Assembly (NCBI RefSeq): GCF_016598475.1
Contig: NZ_JAEMUX010000035.1
Coordinates: 19,308 to 83,307 of the forward strand
From: Streptomyces adelaidensis
GTDB taxonomy: Bacteria; Actinomycetota; Actinomycetes; Streptomycetales; Streptomycetaceae
DNA length: 64,000 nt
Direction of reading: 5' to 3'
Under the pieces are notes generated by a model that had not been told where the DNA came from, did not search any database, and was given only the letters and a program-made list of their open reading frames with translations. Positions 1 to 8,028 of this stretch are shown here, piece by piece; the first letter of the stretch is position 1; each line of letters begins with the position of its first letter. A program made the position numbers and the translations under genes.

Positions 1-33
1 GTCGGCGGTCACGTCGGAGAACGCCGGGGCCTC

Positions 34-132
34 TCACTCCTGGAAGAACACGGCGCGGCGATCACGGCGATCGGAGCGGATGAGCCACTTGCCCTTGTGC
101 CGGCCACCCCGCCTGGAGGGAGTGGAGCCCAT
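34..132 (-). CDS. Possible small basic protein, 32 aa
   Basis: A short frame begins at an ATG and encodes an Arg/Lys-rich peptide starting MGSTPSRRGGRHKGKW and ending AVFFQE. No clear ribosome binding site precedes it and I do not recognise a family. The charged composition and tidy start and stop make it plausible, but a frame this short can arise by chance in high-GC DNA. The codons extend upstream of the ATG without a stop, so it could also be the tail of a chance frame. Confidence 0.22.
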   Translation of the reverse strand: MGSTPSRRGGRHKGKWLIRSDRRDRRAVFFQE

Positions 133-505
133 CTTGCGATCACACCTGTCGTCGTTTGAGCCACGCCATGAGACATGTGGCGGTGAGGCCGGGACGCCTT
201 CACCGGCTTGCGGGCGTGTGATTCGTGTGGTGAGGGCGGCAGAGGAGTTCTCGTACTGTGACCATGGGTTACTGGAGTCGGAAGGTTCAGTGGCCGTCAT
301 CTGGCCGCGCCAGTTCGGTGCGCGGCTCGACGGTGCCCGGGCGGGAGCCGTTTGTGCCGCCGTCCCAGGCGGGGCGCAGTGCGACGGCGGCATGCGGCGC
401 CTCGGCAGACGCTCCTCACCGAGATCCTCGTGTCGCTGACAATCGAGGCGTCGAGGGGAGCAGATCCGGCAACCCGGCCGGGAACGCGAGAAGGAGGCGC
501 TGAGC
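133..505. other. Non-coding stretch upstream of the PucR regulator
   Basis: About 370 bases with no frame that resembles a known protein. Open frames exist on both strands but are compositional. The stretch presumably holds the promoter of the PucR gene; its ribosome binding site AAGGAGG lies at 491-497, nine bases before the GTG start. Confidence 0.5.
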
Positions 506-1816
506 GTGATCGGTACATGGCTCCGTGAGCTCGGCCCACGTGACGAAGACGCGGTGGCGCACTCGGTGCTGCCGCCGCCCAGGCTGGCGGAGTTCGTGAC
601 CCGCGTCGGAGCGGGCCCCTCTGGCTGGGCGGTGGAGCTCGGCCGGGCCATGACCGTACACATCACCGAGGAGATCCCGGAACTGGCCCTCGACGGGATC
701 GCGCAGGAGCTTCGCAGGGGCTGCGAGGCGGTCGCCCTGGGCCTGGTGGCCGCCCTGTCCGAGCAGCGGGACTTCGCTGTCGCCGACGTGCCCGAGGTCT
801 TCCTGGGCACGGCCGAGGTGGTGAGCCGGGGCGTAGGGATGGAGCACATGCTGCGCGCGATCCACGTGGGCCACGCCTTCGCCGTCCACGAGGTGCTGGA
901 CGCCTGTGAACGGCTGCTGCCGGTCGACGAGCGGTTCACGGCGATGCGGCGCGTCTGCGAGCTGATGCTCGCGGTCGTCGACGAGCTGACGGCCGACATG
1001 GCCCGCGAGTTCGGTCAGGTGCAGCAGGCATGGCTGGCCAGTGCCGCCGCCGCCCGGATGGAGGTCGTACAGAGCGTCCTGCACGGCGACCCGGTGCCGC
1101 TGGATCGTGCCGCGCGTGTTCTCGGGTACGACCTGACCAGGCAGCATCTCGCTGTCGTCGCCTGGGCCGACGATCCGACCCCCGTGTGGTCGGGCCGGCT
1201 GGAGGAGGCCGCGGTCGACCTGCTGCGTGCGGCCGGCTGCACGTCGACCCTGGTGGTGCCGGTCGGCGACCGGAGAGTGTGGGCCTGGGGCTCCGGTGTC
1301 CGTCGGCCACCGGTCCTCCCCGCGAACGGCACACCCCGGCCCGGCCCTGGAGTGCGGATCGCCGCGGGGCTGGCGGCCCCGTCGCTCGACGGTTTCCGGG
1401 ACAGCCACCACCAGGCGCTGGAAGCCGCCCGGGTCGGCATGATGTCCCACGGGCAGCCGTCCGGCGCTCGCCGGCTTTTCGACTACGGCGAACTCGACCT
1501 GGTGGCCATGCTCAGCTACCGCATCGGCCCGGCCCGCGAATTCGTCCGGCGCGAGCTCGGCGGGCTGGCGGGTCCCGGTGAGTCCACCGCCACGGTCCGG
1601 ACCACGCTCAAGTGCTACCTGGACGAGGAGCGCAGCCTCAACGGCGCGGCCGAGCGCCTGCACGTCGCACGCAACACGGTCGCCTACCGGGTGCAGCGGG
1701 CGGAGCAGCTGCGCGGGAGAGAGATCGGCGTACGGCGTATGCAGCTCCAGGCGGCCTTGACGCTCGTCGAGGAGCTCGGCGAGGCGGTCCTCTCCCCGGA
1801 CCCGACGCCGTCCTGA
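506..1816 (+). CDS. PucR/CdaR-type transcriptional regulator, 436 aa
   Basis: A DNA-binding regulator of the PucR family, whose members usually control purine, amino-acid or aromatic catabolic genes. The GTG start follows a strong AAGGAGG box. The last 70 residues hold the family's C-terminal helix-turn-helix, with LNGAAERLHVARNT followed by VAYRVQRAEQL, preceded by a LKCYLDEERS segment. The middle part matches the degenerate GGDEF-like domain of the CdaR/PucR group, and the N-terminal 170 residues look like the RsbR-like helical sensor domain of actinobacterial members. Length is typical. It lies 171 bp upstream of the E1-like gene on the same strand, so it is a candidate regulator of the 1988-7930 genes. 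That link is inferred from position only. Confidence 0.85.
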   Translation: MIGTWLRELGPRDEDAVAHSVLPPPRLAEFVTRVGAGPSGWAVELGRAMTVHITEEIPELALDGIAQELRRGCEAVALGLVAALSEQRDFAVADVPEVFLGTAEVVSRGVGMEHMLRAIHVGHAFAVHEVLDACERLLPVDERFTAMRRVCELMLAVVDELTADMAREFGQVQQAWLASAAAARMEVVQSVLHGDPVPLDRAARVLGYDLTRQHLAVVAWADDPTPVWSGRLEEAAVDLLRAAGCTSTLVVPVGDRRVWAWGSGVRRPPVLPANGTPRPGPGVRIAAGLAAPSLDGFRDSHHQALEAARVGMMSHGQPSGARRLFDYGELDLVAMLSYRIGPAREFVRRELGGLAGPGESTATVRTTLKCYLDEERSLNGAAERLHVARNTVAYRVQRAEQLRGREIGVRRMQLQAALTLVEELGEAVLSPDPTPS

Positions 1817-1987
1817 GGCAGTCGGGACAGGCTTCCCGGCCCGCAAGGTGACTGGAGTACAAGCGGAGCGCGTGCGTTTGCACCGCAGTCCAAGCGACAC
1901 CACGGGGACGTGGGGCTTCATGGTGGGGTCCGTACCGCCCCCCCGACACCGCTGACGCGGGACGTCGGCCCTTGCCAGGAGCCCTTG

Positions 1988-4324
1988 ATGCCGGCTGTCA
2001 CGAACAACCCGACCCGCCTTCCGGCCGAGGTGCTCGAATCCGTCGAGCGGCGTGTCCTGTGGCTCTCGGCGGCGATGGTCGACCACGCCAACAACGTCCG
2101 CGAGGACCCCTCGGGCCTGAAGGTCGCAGGCCACCAGGCGTCGAGCGCGTCGATGGTCTCGGTCATGACCGCGTTGTGGTTCCAGCACCTCCGGCCCCAG
2201 GACCGCGTCTCGGTCAAGCCGCACGCGTCACCGGTGCTGCACGCGATCAATCACCTTCTCGGCGACCTCGACGCCAGGTACCTCACGACGCTGCGTGAGT
2301 CCGGCGGCCTGCAGAGCTACCCCAGCCGTACCAAGGACCCCGATCCGGCCGACTACTCGACCGGCTCGGTCGGCATCGGGGCGACGGCACCGGTCTGGGG
2401 CGCGCTGGCACGGCGTTATGTCCACGCCCGCTTCGGGGGAGCCGGCACAGGTCGCCAGTACTCCCTCATGGGCGACGCCGAACTGGACGAAGGCGCCTGC
2501 TGGGAGGCCGTCCTGGACCCGATGGTCGCGGACCTGGGCGAGGTCGTCTGGATCGTGGACATGAACCGCCAGTCACTGGACCGTGTGGTGCCCGACATCG
2601 CCGCCCACCGTCTGGGGGGAATGTTCGCCGCCGCCGGATGGCAGGTCGTCACCGTCAAGTACGGCAGCCTCCTGGAGGGCCTGTTCACCCGCCCCGGTGG
2701 CCACGCCCTGCGCGAGCGACTCGACGCGATGACCAACCCCGAGTACCAGCGGCTGCTCCGGCTGCCGGCCCGCGACGTGCGCGAGCGCCTTCCCGGCACC
2801 GACGCCGACGCCGGCACCGACGCGGACACGCACCGGATCCGCTCCCTCCTCGCCGAAGTACCCGACGAGGATCTGCTGCGGGCTCTGCGCAACCTGGGCG
2901 GCCACGACCACAAGGCCCTCGCGGACGCGTTCGACACCATCGACGACAGCCGCCCCACGGTGATCTTCGCCTACACCGTCAAGGGGTACGGCCTGCCCAC
3001 CGAAGGCCACCCCCAGAACCACTCCTCGCTGCTGACCGCGTCCCAGGTCGCCGATCTCGCCGCCCGGCTCGGCGTGGACCTCGCGGACAAGTGGGCCCGG
3101 TTTCCCGCCGGCAGTCCCGAGGCGGTCGCCTGCGCCGAGGCGTCGGCACGCCTTGCCCGCGCCCCGGTCCCCGAGGCCGACCCGCCGCCCGTGCCGACCG
3201 ACTTCGGCCGGACCGTCTCCGGAACCCAGTCGAGCCAGGCGGCCCTCGGCCGGACTCTGCTCGACCTCCTCAGGTCGGCCCCCGAGACCGGAGCGCGCGT
3301 GGTCACGCTGAGCCCCGACGTCAGCTCCACCACGAACCTCGGCGGCTGGGTCAACAAGGTCGGCGCCTGGTCCGCCGCCGAACGCCACAACTGGTTCGCC
3401 GACGACCCCGACACCTTCCTGCACTGGCGCGAAAGCCCCCACGGCCAGCACATCGAGCTCGGCATCGCCGAGACCAACCTCGTGTGCGCCCTGGGCGAGC
3501 TCGGCTCCACGTGGAGCCGCTGGGGCCGGCCACTGCTGCCGATCGGCGTCCTGTACGACCCGTTCGTGGAACGGGCCCTGGAGCCCTGGTCCTTCGGTAT
3601 CTACTCCGGCGGACAGTCGATCCTCGTCGGAACCCCCTCCGGTGTGACCCTCGCCGCCGAGGGCGGCGCACACCAGTCGGTCAAAACGCCCTCGATCGGT
3701 CTGGAGCAGCCCGGCTGCACCACCTACGAACCGGCCTTCGCCCAGGACACCGAGTGGGTCCTGCTCGCCTCCCTGGCCCGCCTGGGCAGGAAGAACGGCC
3801 GCTCGGCCTACCTGCGCCTGTCGACCAGGCCGGTCGACCAGACGCTCGCCGACGTGCCGGCCGACCCCGTGGCACGCGAACGGCGCCGCAGGCACACCGT
3901 CGCCGGCGGGTACGTGCTGCGCCGGACCAGCGGCGCCGTCGTGACCATCGCCGCCATGGGTGCGCTCCTGCCGGAGGCCGTCGCGGCCGCGGACCGTCTC
4001 ACCGCCCTGGGGCAGCCGGCGGACGTGCTGTGCGTCACCAGCCCCGGTCTCCTCTTCGAGGCCGTACAGGCACGCCGCGGCCTGAGCGACACACCGGACC
4101 GGATCCTCGACACCCTGCTGCCCGCCTCGACGGCCAGGCCCCTGGTCACGGTGCTCGACGGACATCCGCACACCCTGGCCTTCCTCGCCACCGTGCACGG
4201 CGTTCCCGCCACCCACCTCGGTGTCAGCCGGTTCGGACAGTCGGGCGACCTGGCGAGCGTGTACCGCCACCACGGCATCGACGAGCCGGCGATCGTGTGC
4301 GCCGCCCTGGACCTCGTCGACTGA
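1988..4324 (+). CDS. AceE-like thiamine-diphosphate enzyme (2-oxo acid dehydrogenase E1/transketolase-like), 778 aa
   Basis: Homologous to the homodimeric pyruvate dehydrogenase E1 (AceE), which decarboxylates a 2-oxo acid using thiamine diphosphate. Residues near 161 read GDAELDEG and are followed some 30 residues later by VDMNRQSLD, the equivalent of the cofactor-binding GDGEMDE...NLQRLD motif of AceE. VKGYGLPTEGHP and a transketolase-like C-terminal half follow. At 778 aa it is about 100 residues shorter than AceE, and no E2 or E3 gene is in the window. I chose the ATG at 1988 because it follows CCAGGAGC; the frame stays open to 1910. The neighbours suggest it uses a 2-oxo acid or acyl-pyruvate from ring cleavage (inference). 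A carboligase or non-oxidative decarboxylase role is equally possible. Confidence 0.82.
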   Translation: MPAVTNNPTRLPAEVLESVERRVLWLSAAMVDHANNVREDPSGLKVAGHQASSASMVSVMTALWFQHLRPQDRVSVKPHASPVLHAINHLLGDLDARYLTTLRESGGLQSYPSRTKDPDPADYSTGSVGIGATAPVWGALARRYVHARFGGAGTGRQYSLMGDAELDEGACWEAVLDPMVADLGEVVWIVDMNRQSLDRVVPDIAAHRLGGMFAAAGWQVVTVKYGSLLEGLFTRPGGHALRERLDAMTNPEYQRLLRLPARDVRERLPGTDADAGTDADTHRIRSLLAEVPDEDLLRALRNLGGHDHKALADAFDTIDDSRPTVIFAYTVKGYGLPTEGHPQNHSSLLTASQVADLAARLGVDLADKWARFPAGSPEAVACAEASARLARAPVPEADPPPVPTDFGRTVSGTQSSQAALGRTLLDLLRSAPETGARVVTLSPDVSSTTNLGGWVNKVGAWSAAERHNWFADDPDTFLHWRESPHGQHIELGIAETNLVCALGELGSTWSRWGRPLLPIGVLYDPFVERALEPWSFGIYSGGQSILVGTPSGVTLAAEGGAHQSVKTPSIGLEQPGCTTYEPAFAQDTEWVLLASLARLGRKNGRSAYLRLSTRPVDQTLADVPADPVARERRRRHTVAGGYVLRRTSGAVVTIAAMGALLPEAVAAADRLTALGQPADVLCVTSPGLLFEAVQARRGLSDTPDRILDTLLPASTARPLVTVLDGHPHTLAFLATVHGVPATHLGVSRFGQSGDLASVYRHHGIDEPAIVCAALDLVD

Positions 4325-4332
4325 AGCCGACC

Positions 4333-4449
4333 GAACCGACCGAACCGACCGAACGGGCCGAACGGGCCGAACCGGCCGAACCGGCTGAACCGGCTGAACC
4401 GGCTGAACCGGCCGAACCGGCTGAACCGGCCGAACCGGCCGAACCGGCC
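4333..4449. repeat. Thirteen tandem 9-bp units
   Basis: Directly after the stop of the E1-like gene there are 13 head-to-tail copies of a 9-mer, mostly GAACCGGCC or GAACCGGCT, with two GAACCGACC at the left and two GAACGGGCC. A degenerate copy (AAGCCGACC) starts at 4324. The length keeps frame and would read (Glu-Pro-Ala)n if translated. The same word recurs in the first codons of the monooxygenase at 6152. Probable slippage-generated minisatellite; copy number may vary between strains. Confidence 0.95.
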
Positions 4450-4517
4450 GCCGACATGCCAACGCGCCCGGCCCGCGTTCCCCACACCAGTCCCACCAGC
4501 GCCCCGGAGGCTCGTCC

Positions 4518-5471
4518 ATGGTCACCCATCTGGCCCACTACCGCTCCTTCAGCGAAAACAGGTGGGGTGTCGTCATCGACGGTGGGCTCTCGCCCCTGAG
4601 CGACACCTACCGCACCACCGCGGACCTCATCCGGCACGGCAGCGACGACTGGCGTGCCGCGAGCCGCCAACCCGTGGCCCTCCACCTGGACGACGTGGAA
4701 CTGCTGTCCCCGGTGACGCGGCCCTGCCGGGTGATCTGCCAGGGAGCCAACTACCGTCAGCACGCGATCGAGTCCGGGATGGACCCCGACGCCCGCGCGT
4801 TCAACCTCTTCTTCGACAAGACCGACGCCTCGCTCACCGGCCCGCACGCGTCTGTCGCCCGGCCGAGCCATGTGCGCCTCCTCGACTACGAGATCGAACT
4901 CGCCCTGGTGCTGCGCAAGGAGGTCACTGAGCCGGAGGAGGTCACGGACAAGAACCTCCACGAGTACGTCTTCGGGGTCACGATCGCCAACGATCTCTCC
5001 GCCCGCGATGTTCAGTTGCCCCAGGGCCAGTTCCTCAAGGGCAAGAGCTACCGCGGTTTCTGTCCCGTCGGCCCTTTCCTCGCCGTACCGGAACCCGACG
5101 AGTTCCCCCTCCTGGACGAACTCGGCCTGCGCCTCGAAGTCAACGGAGGACTCCGCCAGCAGGACAGCACCACCAACCTGCTGTACCGCCCCGCCGAGAC
5201 CCTCAAGGAGCTGACCACCTTCTGCAACCTCAGCCCCGGTGACCTCCTCCTCACCGGCACCCCCCACGGGTGCGTGGCGACGTCACCTCCCGCCCTGGTG
5301 CGCCGGCTCGCCACCGCCCTGCTGCCCGAGGACAAGCTGTGGGCCCTGTTCATCCGCCAGAACCTGAAAAAGCCCTATCTCGCGCCGGGTGACGTCATCA
5401 CCGCCGCCATCCACAACGCCGACCGGTCCATCGACCTGGGCGTCCAGCACACCACCATCACCGCGCCCTGA
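4518..5471 (+). CDS. Fumarylacetoacetate hydrolase (FAH) family protein, 317 aa
   Basis: FAH-fold enzymes hydrolyse, hydrate, decarboxylate or isomerise 2-oxo-enoate and acylpyruvate products of aromatic ring cleavage, using a divalent metal. The protein shows the family's metal-site pattern YEIELALVL near residue 120, the NDLSARDVQ segment, GKSYRGFCPVGP and LLTGTPHGC. The ATG follows a good GGAGG box 7 bases upstream. The 68 bp before it, after the 9-bp repeat array, contain nothing obvious. It is followed after 23 bp by the VOC gene on the same strand, so both are probably in one transcript with the E1-like gene. The exact substrate cannot be read from sequence. Confidence 0.87.
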   Translation: MVTHLAHYRSFSENRWGVVIDGGLSPLSDTYRTTADLIRHGSDDWRAASRQPVALHLDDVELLSPVTRPCRVICQGANYRQHAIESGMDPDARAFNLFFDKTDASLTGPHASVARPSHVRLLDYEIELALVLRKEVTEPEEVTDKNLHEYVFGVTIANDLSARDVQLPQGQFLKGKSYRGFCPVGPFLAVPEPDEFPLLDELGLRLEVNGGLRQQDSTTNLLYRPAETLKELTTFCNLSPGDLLLTGTPHGCVATSPPALVRRLATALLPEDKLWALFIRQNLKKPYLAPGDVITAAIHNADRSIDLGVQHTTITAP

Positions 5472-5494
5472 ACGGACCCGAGGAAGGACAGCAC

Positions 5495-6148
5495 ATGCGG
5501 CACACGAGCCCCGACACCGCGGCTGGCCAGGAATCATCTCCTTCGGGCGCCCTCGCTCCCGACTTCCTGGCCCACTGGGTCGTCAAGACCGCGCGCGGCA
5601 AGGAGATGATCGCCTGGTACGGCACCGTCTTCGGCGCGCGCGTCGTTCACGAGGACAAGCAGATCGCCTTCCTCACCTGGGACGAGGAGAGCCACCGCCT
5701 CGCCCTCGTCAAGGTCCCCGGCCTCCTTCGCCACGTCTTCCCCCTGGCCCGGTTCCGCCGGAAGATCTACGGAATCGACCACCTCGCCTTCACCTTCCGG
5801 TCGCTGGAGCGGCTGTTGTCGACCTACGACCGCCTCAGGAAGGCCGGAGTCCTGCCGGTGTGGGCGATCAACCACGGCCCCACGACCTCCCTCTACTACG
5901 AGGACCCCGACGGCATCCGCCTGGAATTCCAGACCGAGAACTTCCCCACGTCCCAAGCGACCGCGGACCACTTCGGCAGCCCCGCCTTCGCGGCCAATTC
6001 CATCGGAACCGACATCGACCCCGACTACCTGCTCGAACGGCTCAGGAGCGGTGCGTCCCCGGCGGACCTGCTCAAGCCCGGCGCCGGCACCCGCCCGGGC
6101 ACCACTCCGCGGGCCAACAAGCGGGCGATCACATGGAAGACGCTCTGA
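5495..6148 (+). CDS. VOC-family (type I extradiol dioxygenase-like) protein, 217 aa
   Basis: Vicinal-oxygen-chelate fold protein of the ring-cleaving dioxygenase type. The putative metal triad is visible as His in LAHWVVK, His in GIDHLAFTF and Glu in IRLEFQTENF, spaced as in single-module extradiol dioxygenases. It starts at an ATG preceded by GAGGAAGGA. The C-terminal 60 residues are a less conserved tail. It lies between an FAH gene and a flavin monooxygenase gene, the usual set for hydroxylation, meta-cleavage and processing of the product. VOC proteins also include glyoxalases and isomerases, so dioxygenase activity is inferred from the triad and the context. Confidence 0.82.
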   Translation: MRHTSPDTAAGQESSPSGALAPDFLAHWVVKTARGKEMIAWYGTVFGARVVHEDKQIAFLTWDEESHRLALVKVPGLLRHVFPLARFRRKIYGIDHLAFTFRSLERLLSTYDRLRKAGVLPVWAINHGPTTSLYYEDPDGIRLEFQTENFPTSQATADHFGSPAFAANSIGTDIDPDYLLERLRSGASPADLLKPGAGTRPGTTPRANKRAITWKTL

Positions 6149-6151
6149 GCC

Positions 6152-7930
6152 ATGTCCATCGAACCGACTCAACCAGCCGAACCGGCCGAGCCGATCGTCA
6201 TCGTCGGTGGGGGAGCGACAGGATGCACCCTCGCCCTCCTCCTCGCCCGCCACGGCATCCCCAGCACCGTCCTCGAACGGCGAACGGACCCCCTGCTGCA
6301 CCCCGCCGCACACGTCGTCAACGCGCGCTCATTCGAGATCTGGCACCACGCGTCACCGAAGCTGGCACAGGAGATCGCGGCGCTGGCCCCACCGATCGAG
6401 ACCGTCAACATCATCCGCTGGAACTGCCGGCTCGCCGACGAACCGCTGGGCGAGATCGACCTCCTCGAAGACTCCGAACAGCTCGCGCTCGTACGCACCC
6501 ACAGCCCGTTCCTGATCTCCCACATCGGACAGCACCTTCTGATGCCCGTGCTCTGGAAGGCCCTGGAACGCGAACCCCTCGTGGACTTCCGGCGCGGCAC
6601 CACGGTCCGTCACATCAAGGACGTGACCGCGAGATTCGTCATCGCCGCTGACGGCGCGAACAGTGCCATCCGCGAAAGCGCCGGGATCCGTATGCGGGGC
6701 CGGGCGCTGGCGAACATGGGCAGCGTCTTCTTCAACGCCCCCGACCTCCACCCGGAGGGCACGGCCACACCCCTGCTCACCTGGATCTACGAACCGAACC
6801 TCTGCGGCGTCCTGATCTCCCACGCGGGCGGCGACTACGTGCTCATGACCGCCTACCTCCATCCGGAACAACAGATCGCGCGCGACAGCCGCACCTACTG
6901 GGAGCGCACCCTCCCCAAGGTGCTGGGACCGGACGTCCCCGTCGAGGTCCGTTCGACCGGTACCTGGACCATGACCTCCCACACGGCCGACACCTTCCGC
7001 CAAGGCCGGCTGCTCCTCGCCGGCGACGCCGCACACCGCTTCCCGCACACCGGCGGATTCGGCCTCAACAGCGGTGTCCAGGACGCCCACAACCTCGCCT
7101 GGAAGATCGCCGCGGTGCTCGACGGCTCCGCGAACGACACTCTCCTCGACACCTACGAGACAGAGCGCCGGCCCGTCGTCGAACGCTTCGCCGAGCAGAG
7201 CGTGGCCAACCACTTCCGCCTCGACGAGGTGACCAAGCCGCTCGGCATCACCAACCGGTCTCTTCGCGCGGCCACCGAAGCCGTCAGCCACCCCCTGCTC
7301 TCCCGGGTACCCGGACGGCTGATGGCCAGGGCCGCGGACCTCGTGACACGCCTGCAGCTGCGCCGTACCCGAGCCCTGCGGGGCGACAGTTCCCGGGCGC
7401 GCCGGCTCCGTACGGACATCGCCTCCAGCATCCCTGCGCAACTGGAGCACTTCGCCTCCACCGGACTTGAGTTCGGCTACGCCTACGACGGTCCTCTCAT
7501 CTGCCGCGAGCCGGGACCGCAGCCGCTCGACGGCGAGGGCGTCGTCAGCTACCGTCCCACGACCTGGCCCGGCGCCCGCCTCCCGCACGCCATGGTCCTG
7601 CACGAGGGAAGCCCTCACCCGGTACACGACCTCCTCGCGCACAACGGACTCACCCTCGTCACCCCGGACCCCCGGGCATGGACACACGCGCTACGGGGAC
7701 GCCGGTTCGCGACCATTCTTCCCCTCCAGGTACTCGGCCTGGTCGCCACGCCCCCCGGCGATCAGCGAAACCTCCTGGACCTCTACGAGGTGGGTGAGCG
7801 AGGAGCCGTTCTGGTGAGACCGGACGGCCACGTCGCCTGGCGCACCACGGAGGCATGCCGTGATGCCGCCGACGAGCTCATCTCCCTGCTCGAGAACAAG
7901 TGGGGACCCTTCGGCGCGGCTCAGCGCTGA
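6152..7930 (+). CDS. FAD-dependent aromatic monooxygenase (UbiH/PheA type), 592 aa
   Basis: A class A flavin monooxygenase that would hydroxylate an aromatic ring with NAD(P)H and O2. After an Ala/Pro/Glu-rich leader it shows the dinucleotide-binding VGGGATGCTLAL, the DG motif VIAADGANSAIRE and the flavin motif LLLAGDAAHRFPHTGGFGLNSG, then the C-terminal thioredoxin-like domain. The stretch between the FRRGTTVRH strand and the DG motif is shorter than in relatives, as if about 25 residues had been lost in frame. The start lies 3 bp after the VOC stop with a weak GGAAGA box. The first codons repeat the Glu-Pro-Ala word of the array at 4333. It ends the 1988-7930 gene run. Confidence 0.88.
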   Translation: MSIEPTQPAEPAEPIVIVGGGATGCTLALLLARHGIPSTVLERRTDPLLHPAAHVVNARSFEIWHHASPKLAQEIAALAPPIETVNIIRWNCRLADEPLGEIDLLEDSEQLALVRTHSPFLISHIGQHLLMPVLWKALEREPLVDFRRGTTVRHIKDVTARFVIAADGANSAIRESAGIRMRGRALANMGSVFFNAPDLHPEGTATPLLTWIYEPNLCGVLISHAGGDYVLMTAYLHPEQQIARDSRTYWERTLPKVLGPDVPVEVRSTGTWTMTSHTADTFRQGRLLLAGDAAHRFPHTGGFGLNSGVQDAHNLAWKIAAVLDGSANDTLLDTYETERRPVVERFAEQSVANHFRLDEVTKPLGITNRSLRAATEAVSHPLLSRVPGRLMARAADLVTRLQLRRTRALRGDSSRARRLRTDIASSIPAQLEHFASTGLEFGYAYDGPLICREPGPQPLDGEGVVSYRPTTWPGARLPHAMVLHEGSPHPVHDLLAHNGLTLVTPDPRAWTHALRGRRFATILPLQVLGLVATPPGDQRNLLDLYEVGERGAVLVRPDGHVAWRTTEACRDAADELISLLENKWGPFGAAQR

Positions 7931-7934
7931 GCGT

Positions 7935-7954
7935 TCCGCCGTAAGTCCGGCGGA
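7935..7954 (+). terminator. Short hairpin after the monooxygenase gene
   Basis: A 7-bp perfect stem (TCCGCCG/CGGCGGA) with a 6-base loop begins 4 bases after the stop codon and lies before the promoter of the next operon. No T-run follows, as is usual in actinomycetes. Weak but well placed. Confidence 0.4.
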
Positions 7955-7991
7955 CAACCCCGTGATCCCGACTGCGGAAAGGCCCGCCCGC

Positions 7992-8025
7992 TTGACAGGA
8001 GGCAAATATCGGCAACACTGTAACC
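7992..8025 (+). promoter_or_regulatory. Promoter with palindromic operator (site 1)
   Basis: TTGACA at 7992-7997 is followed 13 bases later by the 15-bp palindrome GGCAACACTGTAACC (8011-8025), which would cover the -10 region. The ATG of the hydrolase gene lies 3 bases after the palindrome, and counting 35 bases from TTGACA puts the transcription start at about the A of that ATG. The transcript is therefore probably leaderless; no ribosome binding site is present. The same palindrome occurs at 47879, 50591, 57156 and 57225. I infer that a TetR-type repressor binds here. Confidence 0.7.
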
Positions 8026-8028
8026 ATT

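Noticed and set aside
243..268. ACTGTGACCAT near 253, resembling half of the shared operator
   Set aside because: The left arm GG-N2-AC is absent, so it is not a palindrome, and no promoter box has the spacing seen at sites 1-3.
4333..4449. The 9-bp array as a translated Glu-Pro-Ala linker joining the E1-like and FAH proteins
   Set aside because: The E1-like gene ends in a normal stop before the array, and the frame through the array does not lead in frame into the FAH gene.
2573..4525. Long open frames of about 650 codons on both strands over the E1-like gene
   Set aside because: Shadows of the real gene; they run through the 9-bp repeat array and give low-complexity Arg/Pro/Gly protein.
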